From positions 1-9,668 of the forward strand of contig JAFTMF010000137.1 in the NCBI GenBank assembly GCA_017452565.1: a DNA stretch of 9,668 nucleotides. The letters run 5' to 3'. Under the pieces are notes generated by a model, which ran no database searches, was not told the DNA's origin, and worked only from the letters and a program-made list of their open reading frames with translations. The translations under genes and the position numbers were made by a program. This DNA comes from Clostridia bacterium (GTDB lineage Bacteria; Bacillota; Clostridia; Oscillospirales; CAG-272). This document shows, piece by piece, positions 1 to 5,996 of the stretch (position 1 is its first letter; every line of letters starts with the position of its first letter).

Positions 1-2
1 CC

Positions 3-860
3 GCCAATGACATTATGGAAAATCCTGACAAATATGCCGAGGCTTGCAAGAGAAAGAAGCTGGCGACCCTCTTCTTCGAGCCCTCCACCCGTACCCGTCT
101 CTCCTTTGAGGCGGCAATGTACGAGCTGGGCGGCCACGTGCTGGGCTTCTCCTCGGCAGACAGCTCTTCTGCCTCCAAGGGCGAGAGCGTTGCCGATACC
201 GTCCGTATGGTCAGCTGCTATGCGGATATCATCGCTATGCGCCATCCCAAGGAGGGCGCTCCCCGTGTTGCAATGATGAAATCGGGCGTGCCCATCATCA
301 ACGCAGGCGACGGCGGACACAATCACCCCACTCAGACGCTGGCTGACCTTGTAACCATCAACAAGGAGAAGGGCAGATTCGACCATCTCACCGTAGGTCT
401 GTGCGGTGACCTGAAGTTCGGCCGTACCGTTCACTCCCTCATCAGCGCAATGAGCCGTTACCCCGGCGTGAAGTTCGTGCTGATCTCTCCCGCCGAGCTG
501 AAGGTGCCCGAATACATCATCGAGGACGTGCTGATCCCCTCCGGATGCGAGTATGTGGAGACTACCGATCTGGAAGCGGTCATGCCCGAGTTGGACGTAC
601 TGTATATGACCCGCGTACAACAGGAGCGCTTCTTCAACGAAGCCGATTACCTGCGCCTGCGCGACAGCTATATCCTCAATCCTCCCAAGCTGGTGGATGC
701 GAAAAAGGATCTGATCATCCTGCACCCGCTGCCCCGTGTCAACGAGATCTCGGTAGCGGTGGACGATGATCCCCGTGCTTGCTACTTCAAGCAGGCACTC
801 TATGCCAAGTACATCCGTATGGCGCTGATACTGAAGCTGCTGGAAATCGAGGTTAAGTAA
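3..860 (+). CDS. pyrB: Aspartate carbamoyltransferase catalytic subunit, 5'-truncated by window
   Basis: This is the catalytic chain of aspartate transcarbamoylase, which joins carbamoyl phosphate and L-aspartate to N-carbamoyl-L-aspartate, the first committed step of cytosolic pyrimidine synthesis. The frame is open from base 3, upstream of the first visible ATG (15). By comparison with E. coli PyrB (311 residues), roughly 25 N-terminal residues and the true start lie outside the window. Family landmarks are present in order: the carbamoyl-phosphate loop EPSTRTRLSF, the SSASKGES loop with the active-site lysine, HNHPTQTLAD, GDLKFGRTVHSL, the aspartate-binding TRVQQERF segment and HPLPRVNEI near the C-terminus. 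No catalytic motif is missing. The stop codon overlaps the first possible start of pyrI (TAATG), so the two chains are probably translationally coupled. Identity is very secure; only the 5' end is unknown. Confidence 0.97.
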   Translation, partial: ANDIMENPDKYAEACKRKKLATLFFEPSTRTRLSFEAAMYELGGHVLGFSSADSSSASKGESVADTVRMVSCYADIIAMRHPKEGAPRVAMMKSGVPIINAGDGGHNHPTQTLADLVTINKEKGRFDHLTVGLCGDLKFGRTVHSLISAMSRYPGVKFVLISPAELKVPEYIIEDVLIPSGCEYVETTDLEAVMPELDVLYMTRVQQERFFNEADYLRLRDSYILNPPKLVDAKKDLIILHPLPRVNEISVAVDDDPRACYFKQALYAKYIRMALILKLLEIEVK

Positions 861-1300
861 TGGAGGGAAAGAAGCATATGATCGTAAATCCGATTGAAAA
901 CGGCGTAGTGCTGGACCACATCACCGCCGGTAAGGCGATGGATATTTATAAAGTGCTCCGTCTGGACAAGCTGGGATGTACCGTTGCGGTGATCGTCAAC
1001 GCCCCCAGCAAAAAGATGGGCCGCAAGGACGTTTTGAAGATCTACGACGTCATTGATCTGAACTTTGACGTGCTGGGCTATCTGGATCCCGGTATTACCG
1101 TGAGCATTATCGCAAACGGCGACGTGGTTCGCCGCATCTCTCTGGATCTCCCCGAGCAGGTAGAGGGCGTGCTCCGTTGCAAGAACCCCCGTTGCATTAC
1201 CTCCTGCGAGCAGGAGCTGCCTCACGTCTTCAAGCTCACCGACCGCAAAAAGAAGGTTTATCGCTGCATCTACTGCGAGACCATGGCCAAGAACAAGTAA
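860..1300 (+). CDS. pyrI: Aspartate carbamoyltransferase regulatory subunit
   Basis: This is the regulatory chain that binds nucleotide effectors and assembles with PyrB trimers into the allosteric holoenzyme. Numbering from ATG 860, the zinc-site cysteines are C107, C112, C136 and C139. Their spacing is exactly that of E. coli PyrI (109, 114, 138, 141), offset by two. The N-terminal allosteric domain has the expected VVLDHI and PSKKMGRKD segments, and the length (146 residues) is normal. The start is ambiguous. ATG 860 overlaps the pyrB stop and has a GAGG-like site 7 nt upstream. ATG 878 has GGAGGG (862-867) about 10 nt upstream and gives an N-terminus beginning MIVNPIENG, closer to what I recall of clostridial homologues. 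Its presence beside pyrB implies an allosterically controlled enzyme, unlike the unregulated PyrB of Bacillus. A strong hairpin follows 8 nt after the stop. Confidence 0.96.
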   Translation: MEGKKHMIVNPIENGVVLDHITAGKAMDIYKVLRLDKLGCTVAVIVNAPSKKMGRKDVLKIYDVIDLNFDVLGYLDPGITVSIIANGDVVRRISLDLPEQVEGVLRCKNPRCITSCEQELPHVFKLTDRKKKVYRCIYCETMAKNK

Positions 1301-1307
1301 ATTCAAT

Positions 1308-1335
1308 CAAATTCCACCCGAAAGGGTGGAATTTG
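1308..1335 (+). terminator. Hairpin after pyrBI, probable terminator
   Basis: A perfect 12-bp inverted repeat (1308-1319 with 1324-1335) encloses a GAAA tetraloop. It begins eight bases after the pyrI stop. The arms are AT-rich at the base and GC-rich near the loop, and no T-run follows, so termination efficiency is uncertain. It could equally act as a 3'-end stabiliser of the pyrBI message. Confidence 0.7.
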
Positions 1336-1343
1336 TACCGAAA

Positions 1344-1400
1344 CTATTCACTATTCACTATTCACTTGTTAGATGATAGAGAATAGTGAATAGTGAATAG
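1344..1400. repeat. Heptamer-repeat hairpin (CTATTCA x3 and its inverse)
   Basis: Three tandem copies of CTATTCA (1344-1364) are mirrored by GAATAGT-type units at 1381-1400. The result is a perfect 20-bp inverted repeat (1344-1363 with 1381-1400) around a 17-nt loop. Because the arms are themselves periodic, they could also pair in shifted registers. The element ends 20 nt before the aldo/keto reductase start codon, so it would lie in that gene's 5' leader if transcription enters from upstream. A single related CTATTCAC occurs at 7295-7302. I recall similar strings between genes in gut clostridia, but I have not checked this. Confidence 0.85.
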
Positions 1401-1420
1401 AGAATGAAAGAGGAAATTGT

Positions 1421-2335
1421 ATGAAATACATTAAGATGGGCGGGATCATTCCTGCATCTGCCGTTTCGCTGGGCTGTATGCGTATGAGCGGACTCTCCGA
1501 AGAGAGAGTAGACGCCATTATGGAGTGCGCATTCGAAAACGGCATCACTCACTTCGACCACGCCGATATTTACGGCGGCGGTAATTCCGAACGTCTTTTC
1601 GGAGCCTATCTGAAGCGTCACCCCGAGGCACGGGACAAGATGATCCTGCAGACCAAGTGCGGCATCCGTCCCGGAATGTACGACTTTTCCAAGGAGCACA
1701 TCCTGAATGCGGTGGAGGGCAGTCTCTCCCGTCTGGGCGTTGACTACGTGGACGCACTCCTGCTCCATCGTCCCGACACCCTGATGGAGCCCGAGGAAGT
1801 GGCAGAGGCATTCGATCTTCTGCATTCTCAGGGGAAGGTGCGCTACTTTGGTGTATCCAACCACAACGCAATGCAGATGGAGCTCTTGAAAACCGCTGTC
1901 AAGCAGCCGCTGATTGCCAATCAGCTCCAGTTCTCCATCACCGAGTCCGGCATGGTGACCTCCGGTATGAATGTGAATATGAAGAACGCCGAGTCTCAGG
2001 TACACGACGGTGCGCTCCTTGAATACTGCCGCATCAAGAATATCACCATTCAGACTTGGTCGCCCTTCCTGTACGGCTTCTTCGCAGGCAGATTTGTAGA
2101 TAACGAAAAATTCCCCGAGCTCAACCAAAAGCTGGCCGAGATCGGCGAGAAATACGGTCTGTCCAAGACCGGCGTGGCCGCCGCTTGGATTCTCCGCCAT
2201 CCTGCGAATATGCAGCTGATTGCCGGTACGATGAATCCCGAGCATCTGCGTGAGATTTGCGCCGCTGCAGACGTGACCCTCACTCGCTCCGAGTGGTACG
2301 AGATCTACCGTGCCGCAGGTCACTGCTTGCCGTAA
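1421..2335 (+). CDS. Aldo/keto reductase, YdhF-like
   Basis: This is a 304-residue cytosolic NADPH-dependent oxidoreductase of the aldo/keto reductase superfamily, a (beta/alpha)8 barrel that reduces aldehydes or ketones to alcohols. The catalytic tetrad is complete: D46 and Y51 in DHADIYGGG, K79 in LQTKCGIRP, and H116 in LLLHRPDTL. The central stretch VRYFGVSNHNAMQ and the C-terminal WILRHPANMQLIAGTMNP segment, which lines the cofactor site in this family, are typical of the YdhF/YcsN-like branch. Start ATG 1421 has AGAGG 7-8 nt upstream. No clear promoter is visible between the pyrI hairpin and this gene, where the heptamer hairpin sits. The next gene follows after 31 bp, suggesting cotranscription. 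The physiological substrate cannot be predicted. Confidence 0.93.
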   Translation: MKYIKMGGIIPASAVSLGCMRMSGLSEERVDAIMECAFENGITHFDHADIYGGGNSERLFGAYLKRHPEARDKMILQTKCGIRPGMYDFSKEHILNAVEGSLSRLGVDYVDALLLHRPDTLMEPEEVAEAFDLLHSQGKVRYFGVSNHNAMQMELLKTAVKQPLIANQLQFSITESGMVTSGMNVNMKNAESQVHDGALLEYCRIKNITIQTWSPFLYGFFAGRFVDNEKFPELNQKLAEIGEKYGLSKTGVAAAWILRHPANMQLIAGTMNPEHLREICAAADVTLTRSEWYEIYRAAGHCLP

Positions 2336-2366
2336 TCCCTCGAACTGATTGAAAGGAGCTTTGGCT

Positions 2367-3575
2367 ATGGCTCGCCAACTGCTTTATATCTCCAAAGGAA
2401 AAATGTATATTACGGTGGGGGAGAAGACCCGTCCGGTGGACAGCGGGGTGCTTGCCCGCTATCTGGAACGGGTGAAAACCGGTGCTCGCCGTAATGCTTG
2501 GAAAACCGGTGGCGAAGGCGCTAAATTTACCGGCACCTATGATCCGGAAGGTTCTGCTTCCGATCGGGTAGCATCGGTTTCGGCGCGGGTCTCTTCGATG
2601 GCTTATGCCGACGGAGCGCTCTATTATGCCCTTACCGTGGGCGGTGCATCGGGGATTTACCGCAAGCGCTCTATGACCGACGAAGAAGAGGGAACCGTCC
2701 TCTCGGATGGAGATTATCTCTATGGGGAAATGAATATTCACCGCGATCGGGTCGTTTATACCGCTGCTTTCGCAGGGGAAGCCCATTTGGGGATATGCGA
2801 TCTTAGCGGCGGAAATGCCCGTATGGTCACCGAGGGAGAGAGCGTCGAATCCTCCCCCGTTTGGTCTAAGACCGAGCCCGACGTGATCTATTACAGCAGT
2901 GCGGGGCTGGCACAGATGGATACAGAAGCGCTGTCCGAGGAGCGGATGCAGTCTCTGCCTGCGCTCCTGCTGGCAATGGCAGAAGCAGGTCGCGCGGTGG
3001 AGCTGGGGCCTGCCGGTATTTACCGTCTGGATCTTGCGCAGGGCGAAATTACCGAGATTGCCGAAGATCCCCGCTACAACTATGTGAAGCCCCAAGTGGC
3101 AGAGGACGGAAGTCTGTATTACATTCGCCGTCCTTATACCGAAGCCAAAGGGGCGGCACGAGGGAGCTGCCTGTTAGATCTCCTTCTCCTGCCGGTTCAT
3201 CTGCTGAGAGCACTGTTCGGATTCCTTACCATCTTTACGATGAAGTATTCGGGGACTACGCTCCGCTCGGGCGGTTCTGCCGCTAAGAAAAAGTCGGAGG
3301 CCGATCTGTACATCGAGGGTAACCTCATCAATGCCGCCGAATCCTTGCGCCAAAACGGCGGCGAGGACTATCCCGGTATCATTCCCCGTTCTTGGGAGCT
3401 GATCAGACGCACTCCCGACGGCAAAGAGGAAGTGGTGCGCCGCGGTGTGCTGTCCTTCTGCTTGGATGGGGAAGGGTTCTATTTCTCCAACGGCTCCTAC
3501 CTTCTCTATCACGCTCCCGACGGAAAAGAGGAAAAGATCACCAAGGCCGACGAGGTCACGTTCATCGGAATATGA
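2367..3575 (+). CDS. Hypothetical protein, propeller-like repeats with one hydrophobic segment
   Basis: I do not recognise this 402-residue protein. ATG 2367 is chosen because AAAGGAG (2352-2358) lies 8 nt upstream; an in-frame TTG at 2349 would place that site inside the gene. The N-terminal two thirds contain repeated strand-turn patterns such as GALYYAL, PDVIYYSS and GSLYYIRR, each followed by short polar turns. This resembles a TolB- or WD40-like beta-propeller, which is inference from pattern only. Residues of about 268-292 form a leucine/phenylalanine-rich segment (LLDLLLLPVHLLRALF and onward) that could cross or lie on the membrane. A basic SAAKKK stretch follows, then a C-terminal strand-rich part ending in FYFSNGSYLLYH-type repeats. 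No signal peptide is apparent. It is probably cotranscribed with the reductase and is followed by a good terminator. Confidence 0.85.
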   Translation: MARQLLYISKGKMYITVGEKTRPVDSGVLARYLERVKTGARRNAWKTGGEGAKFTGTYDPEGSASDRVASVSARVSSMAYADGALYYALTVGGASGIYRKRSMTDEEEGTVLSDGDYLYGEMNIHRDRVVYTAAFAGEAHLGICDLSGGNARMVTEGESVESSPVWSKTEPDVIYYSSAGLAQMDTEALSEERMQSLPALLLAMAEAGRAVELGPAGIYRLDLAQGEITEIAEDPRYNYVKPQVAEDGSLYYIRRPYTEAKGAARGSCLLDLLLLPVHLLRALFGFLTIFTMKYSGTTLRSGGSAAKKKSEADLYIEGNLINAAESLRQNGGEDYPGIIPRSWELIRRTPDGKEEVVRRGVLSFCLDGEGFYFSNGSYLLYHAPDGKEEKITKADEVTFIGI

Positions 3576-3595
3576 TGATCGACGTTCGCTGATTC

Positions 3596-3635
3596 AAAAA
3601 ACTCGCCTGACGAATGTGCTTCGGGCGAGTTTTTT
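3596..3635 (+). terminator. Rho-independent terminator
   Basis: AAAAAACTCGCC (3596-3607) pairs with GGCGAGTTTTTT (3624-3635), and CGAA/TTCG extends the stem inside a 3-nt bulge. The 3' arm ends in a T6 run. This ends the reductase/hypothetical gene pair. Confidence 0.9.
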
Positions 3636-3698
3636 ATCCCATATTGTCAAATGAAGTAAAACTAAATAATTATTTGCGATATCTTACGGTTTTGTTCA

Positions 3699-3726
3699 TT
3701 GCAGGTTCAAAAAACGGGGATATAAT
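3699..3726 (+). promoter_or_regulatory. Probable sigma-A-type promoter for the TVP38 gene
   Basis: A perfect TATAAT (3721-3726) lies 36 nt before the chosen GTG start. The best -35 match is TTGCAG (3699-3704) with a 16-bp spacer; it keeps TTG but is otherwise weak. The position just after an intrinsic terminator supports a new transcription unit here. Confidence 0.6.
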
Positions 3727-3761
3727 ACCAATATCGTCGCAAAAGAAGGGAAGTGAGGATC

Positions 3762-4499
3762 GTGGAAGAGGCAAAGAAAAAGGCTTGGCGGCAAAAGCTG
3801 TGGCTGATTTTGCTCCTGTTGGTGCTGGAGATCGTGGTAGTGATCTGGGCGCTGTATATGGAAAAGCGTTACTTCGGTACGGCCGAAGGGCAAGCGCTGA
3901 GCGCACAACTACAGGATTATCGTGGCAAACTGGATGCGCTGGGCATTCTGCGCTATCCCGTGATGGTGCTGATTCAGATTCTGCAAATGATCCTTGCTCT
4001 CATCCCCGGCGGACCGCTGGCGTTTCTACTGGGCTTTATGTTCGGCACCGTCGGAGGTGCTATTGTGGGAACCATCGGCAATATCATCGGCACAGCCGCC
4101 ATCGTTTGGGCGGTGAACCGATTCGGAATGAAGTTCGTGAATCTTTTCTGCAACTCCAAGGGATTTGAGAAGCTGAAATTCCTCCACGATCCCAAAAAGC
4201 GGGATTTGCTGTTCTTTATCGTGATGCTGATCCCCGGTACGCCCAAGGATTTGCTTACATTTTTTGCTCCTTTTACCAAGATGAAGCCCGAGAATATCGT
4301 GTGGCTGGCCTGCATTGCACGCCTTCCGGCGCTGATTCTCTCCACCTCTGTGGGTGCCAATCTGGCAGGCGGCAATCTGGGCGCCACCGTGATTTTGCTG
4401 TCGATCACCCTCTTCGTCAGCGTGGTGGGACTGCTTATGAAGGATCGAGTGATGGGCGGCAGTGAGCCGGATGCGGCAGAGCAATCCAATGAGGTTTAA
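3762..4499 (+). CDS. TVP38/TMEM64 family (DedA-like, VTT domain) membrane protein
   Basis: This is a polytopic inner-membrane protein of about 245 residues in the TVP38/TMEM64 group of the DedA/VTT superfamily. Members have been linked to lipid scrambling or transport and membrane homeostasis; the cargo of this one is unknown. A short basic N-terminus (KKKAWRQK) precedes transmembrane helix 1 (about 13-33). The VTT core follows: IPGGP at 81-85 with the glycine-rich FGTVGGAIVGTIGNIIG stretch, then the second re-entrant-type motif IPGTPKD at 157-163, and hydrophobic C-terminal helices. The two IPG(G/T)P motifs are the hallmark. The start is uncertain: GTG 3762 has AAGGG about 11 nt upstream, while GTG 3753 sits almost on that site. 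The gene leads a two-gene unit with the acetyltransferase that follows. Confidence 0.9.
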   Translation: MEEAKKKAWRQKLWLILLLLVLEIVVVIWALYMEKRYFGTAEGQALSAQLQDYRGKLDALGILRYPVMVLIQILQMILALIPGGPLAFLLGFMFGTVGGAIVGTIGNIIGTAAIVWAVNRFGMKFVNLFCNSKGFEKLKFLHDPKKRDLLFFIVMLIPGTPKDLLTFFAPFTKMKPENIVWLACIARLPALILSTSVGANLAGGNLGATVILLSITLFVSVVGLLMKDRVMGGSEPDAAEQSNEV

Positions 4500-4514
4500 T
4501 AAAGGATGGATAGT

Positions 4515-4943
4515 ATGATCAGAGCAATGAAGGAAGCAGACAAGGACTGTGTCATTGAGATGATGAGAGGCTTTTACGCTTCTCCTGCGGTATGGAGCAA
4601 CGGCTCGGAGGAGATTTTCCAAACTGACGTCGAGAATTGCATCGGCGATTGTCCGTTTATCGAAGGATACGTCTTTGAAGACGGTAATGATTTGCAGGGG
4701 TATGCGATGGTTGCCAAAAGCTTTTCCACGGAGTTTGGCAAGCCCTGCATCTGGATCGAGGATGTTTTCGTGAAAAGCGAATACCGTGATTTGGGAATCG
4801 GAAGCAGATTCTTGCGGTACATTGAGGAGCAATATCCCAATGCAGTGTTTCGCTTGGAAGTGGAAGCGGAAAACGAAATGGCCGTACACGTTTACAAGAA
4901 AGCGGGATATGAATTCCTGCCGTATATGGAAATGAAAAAATAA
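4515..4943 (+). CDS. GNAT family N-acetyltransferase
   Basis: This is a small (142-residue) cytosolic GNAT-fold enzyme that transfers acetyl from acetyl-CoA to an amine; the acceptor cannot be predicted. Motif A is clear: a WIEDVFVKSEYR strand and turn leads into the acetyl-CoA pyrophosphate loop R91-D-L-G94-I-G96. Motif B follows near the C-terminus, with N120 in the helix-start position and Y127-K-K-A-G-Y in the usual tyrosine/AGY position. ATG 4515 is preferred over ATG 4506 because AAAGGA (4501-4506) is 8 nt upstream of 4515 and abuts 4506. The gene begins 15 nt after the TVP38 stop and is surely cotranscribed with it. The acidic N-terminal half is typical of single-domain GNATs acting on small molecules, but this is weak evidence. 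Confidence 0.92.
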   Translation: MIRAMKEADKDCVIEMMRGFYASPAVWSNGSEEIFQTDVENCIGDCPFIEGYVFEDGNDLQGYAMVAKSFSTEFGKPCIWIEDVFVKSEYRDLGIGSRFLRYIEEQYPNAVFRLEVEAENEMAVHVYKKAGYEFLPYMEMKK

Positions 4944-4954
4944 TATGATACAAT

Positions 4955-4980
4955 GATCCCCCGACGATGGTCGGGGGATC
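4955..4980. terminator. Symmetrical terminator hairpin between convergent genes
   Basis: A perfect 11-bp stem, GATCCCCCGAC (4955-4965) with GTCGGGGGATC (4970-4980), surrounds a GATG loop. It lies between the acetyltransferase stop and the stop of the AraC-type gene on the other strand, so it can serve both. The T-rich tail is short on either side (TTGCTT on the + strand). Confidence 0.75.
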
Positions 4981-4992
4981 TTGCTTGCGGCT

Positions 4993-5850
4993 TTACATTG
5001 CTGAATACTGCGCCGATCGGTAGACCGAGGGGGTGCAGTTTTTCATTTTCTTGAAGACGCGGTTGTAGTAGGAGACCGAGGAGAAGCCCACCTCCAGCGA
5101 GATGTCCAGAATGCTCATGGAGGTGTTTTGCAAAAGCTCCTCCGATTTGGTTACCCGCACGAAGTTGAGGTATTCGGTGAATCCGTGACCGGTAGTGCGT
5201 TTGAAGAGACGGCAGAAGTAGGTGGGATTCAGCCCTAAAACGTCGCTCACCGTTTCCAGCGACAGCTCCTGCTTGCCGTAGTAGCGGTCAATATAGTCCA
5301 ATGCCGGGAGCAGCTTTTGTACCGCCTGATCGTCGGGCAGGGCAACGCCCGAGAGATAGCCGCTGCGCTCCAGCCATCCGATGAGGTAATATAGCCCGGC
5401 AAGAATGAACTTGCCGGCCCCCTCTTTGCGGGCAGAATACTCCGCCCAGATGTTTTCGATGGCGGTAACCACCGTTTCATCCTCGATCAGATGGGCAGAC
5501 TGTCCGCCGGAACGGGCAAATTGATAAAGAGGCTGGGCAGCAGAGCGGCCGCTGCGGTTGCCCGGCTCAAAATCATCGGGGATGAACTGGAACAGGATAT
5601 AGGAGCAGTCCACGCTCTCCGCTTTGGTAAAGTGGGGGACGCGGGAGTCTACGAAAATTACCTGTCCTGCCGATGCGATGAGAGGATCGCCGTCCATATA
5701 ACAGCCCAGCTTGCCGCCCGTGACGAGAAGCAGCTCGATCTCGTCGTGATAGTGAATCTCACAAAGCTTATCGGTATGACCGACGGGAAGGGTATAGGAA
5801 AGAAATGCGTGAATATCCGCCAGATTTTGGCGTACTCGTTCGTTATGCAT
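4993..5850 (-). CDS. AraC-family transcriptional regulator with N-terminal cupin domain
   Basis: This 285-residue protein is a DNA-binding regulator, probably controlling the divergent sugar genes. The N-terminal sensor has a cupin signature: H33-x-H35-x3-E39 in IHYHDEIELLL, then a GG turn, G62 and P72-H73 of the second motif. Many AraC sensors of this type bind sugars without using the metal site, so ligand type is not fixed. The C-terminal about 100 residues carry both AraC helix-turn-helix units: the first around LETVSDVLGLNPTYFCRLFK and the second around DISLEVGFSSVSYYNRVFKK (249-268). Start ATG (5850-5848) has only a weak GGTG ribosome site. A near-consensus promoter lies on the - strand at 5960-5932, giving a leader of about 75 nt. 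The divergent position next to a catabolic operon is the classic arrangement for a local activator. Confidence 0.95.
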   Translation of the reverse strand: MHNERVRQNLADIHAFLSYTLPVGHTDKLCEIHYHDEIELLLVTGGKLGCYMDGDPLIASAGQVIFVDSRVPHFTKAESVDCSYILFQFIPDDFEPGNRSGRSAAQPLYQFARSGGQSAHLIEDETVVTAIENIWAEYSARKEGAGKFILAGLYYLIGWLERSGYLSGVALPDDQAVQKLLPALDYIDRYYGKQELSLETVSDVLGLNPTYFCRLFKRTTGHGFTEYLNFVRVTKSEELLQNTSMSILDISLEVGFSSVSYYNRVFKKMKNCTPSVYRSAQYSAM

Positions 5851-5869
5851 GATTTGTCACCAAAAAGTA

Positions 5870-5896
5870 AATATTGTTCAAGTGGGGGTCAATATT
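5870..5896. promoter_or_regulatory. Candidate operator: AATATTG/CAATATT inverted repeat
   Basis: AATATTG (5870-5876) and CAATATT (5890-5896) form a perfect 7-bp inverted repeat with centres 20 bp apart, about two helical turns on one DNA face. It lies just upstream of where the -35 of the rightward promoter would be, and in the transcribed leader of the regulator gene. An AraC-type site is inference from spacing and place only; AraC proteins often use direct repeats instead. Confidence 0.35.
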
Positions 5897-5924
5897 ATGG
5901 TAGAGACCGCCCTTTGTCTTGCGC

Positions 5925-5930
5925 TATAAT
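5925..5930 (+). promoter_or_regulatory. Putative -10 element for the sugar operon
   Basis: TATAAT at 5925-5930 lies 66 bp before the dehydrogenase start. At 16-18 bp upstream the sequence (around 5901-5908) has no resemblance to TTGACA, as expected for an activator-dependent promoter. It is the mirror half of a 13-bp palindrome, so it might exist only by symmetry with the leftward -10. Confidence 0.45.
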
Positions 5931-5931
5931 A

Positions 5932-5960
5932 ATTATACGGAATACTATGCAAAAAGTCAA
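5932..5960 (-). promoter_or_regulatory. Promoter of the AraC-type regulator gene
   Basis: Read on the - strand, TTGACT (5960-5955), a 17-bp spacer and TATAAT (5937-5932) make a near-consensus sigma-A promoter. It points to the regulator gene, with an expected start of transcription near 5925. Confidence 0.8.
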
Positions 5961-5996
5961 TATGTATAAATTATTTTCCTAAAGGAGATTTTTATT

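Noticed and set aside
1358..2323. 321-codon antisense frame opposite the aldo/keto reductase
   Set aside because: The sense frame carries the complete catalytic tetrad; the antisense frame runs into the heptamer hairpin and has no supporting motif.
4026..4889. 287-codon antisense frame across the TVP38 and acetyltransferase genes
   Set aside because: It spans two well-supported sense genes and their junction, has histidine-rich composition typical of antisense reading, and no promoter or ribosome site.
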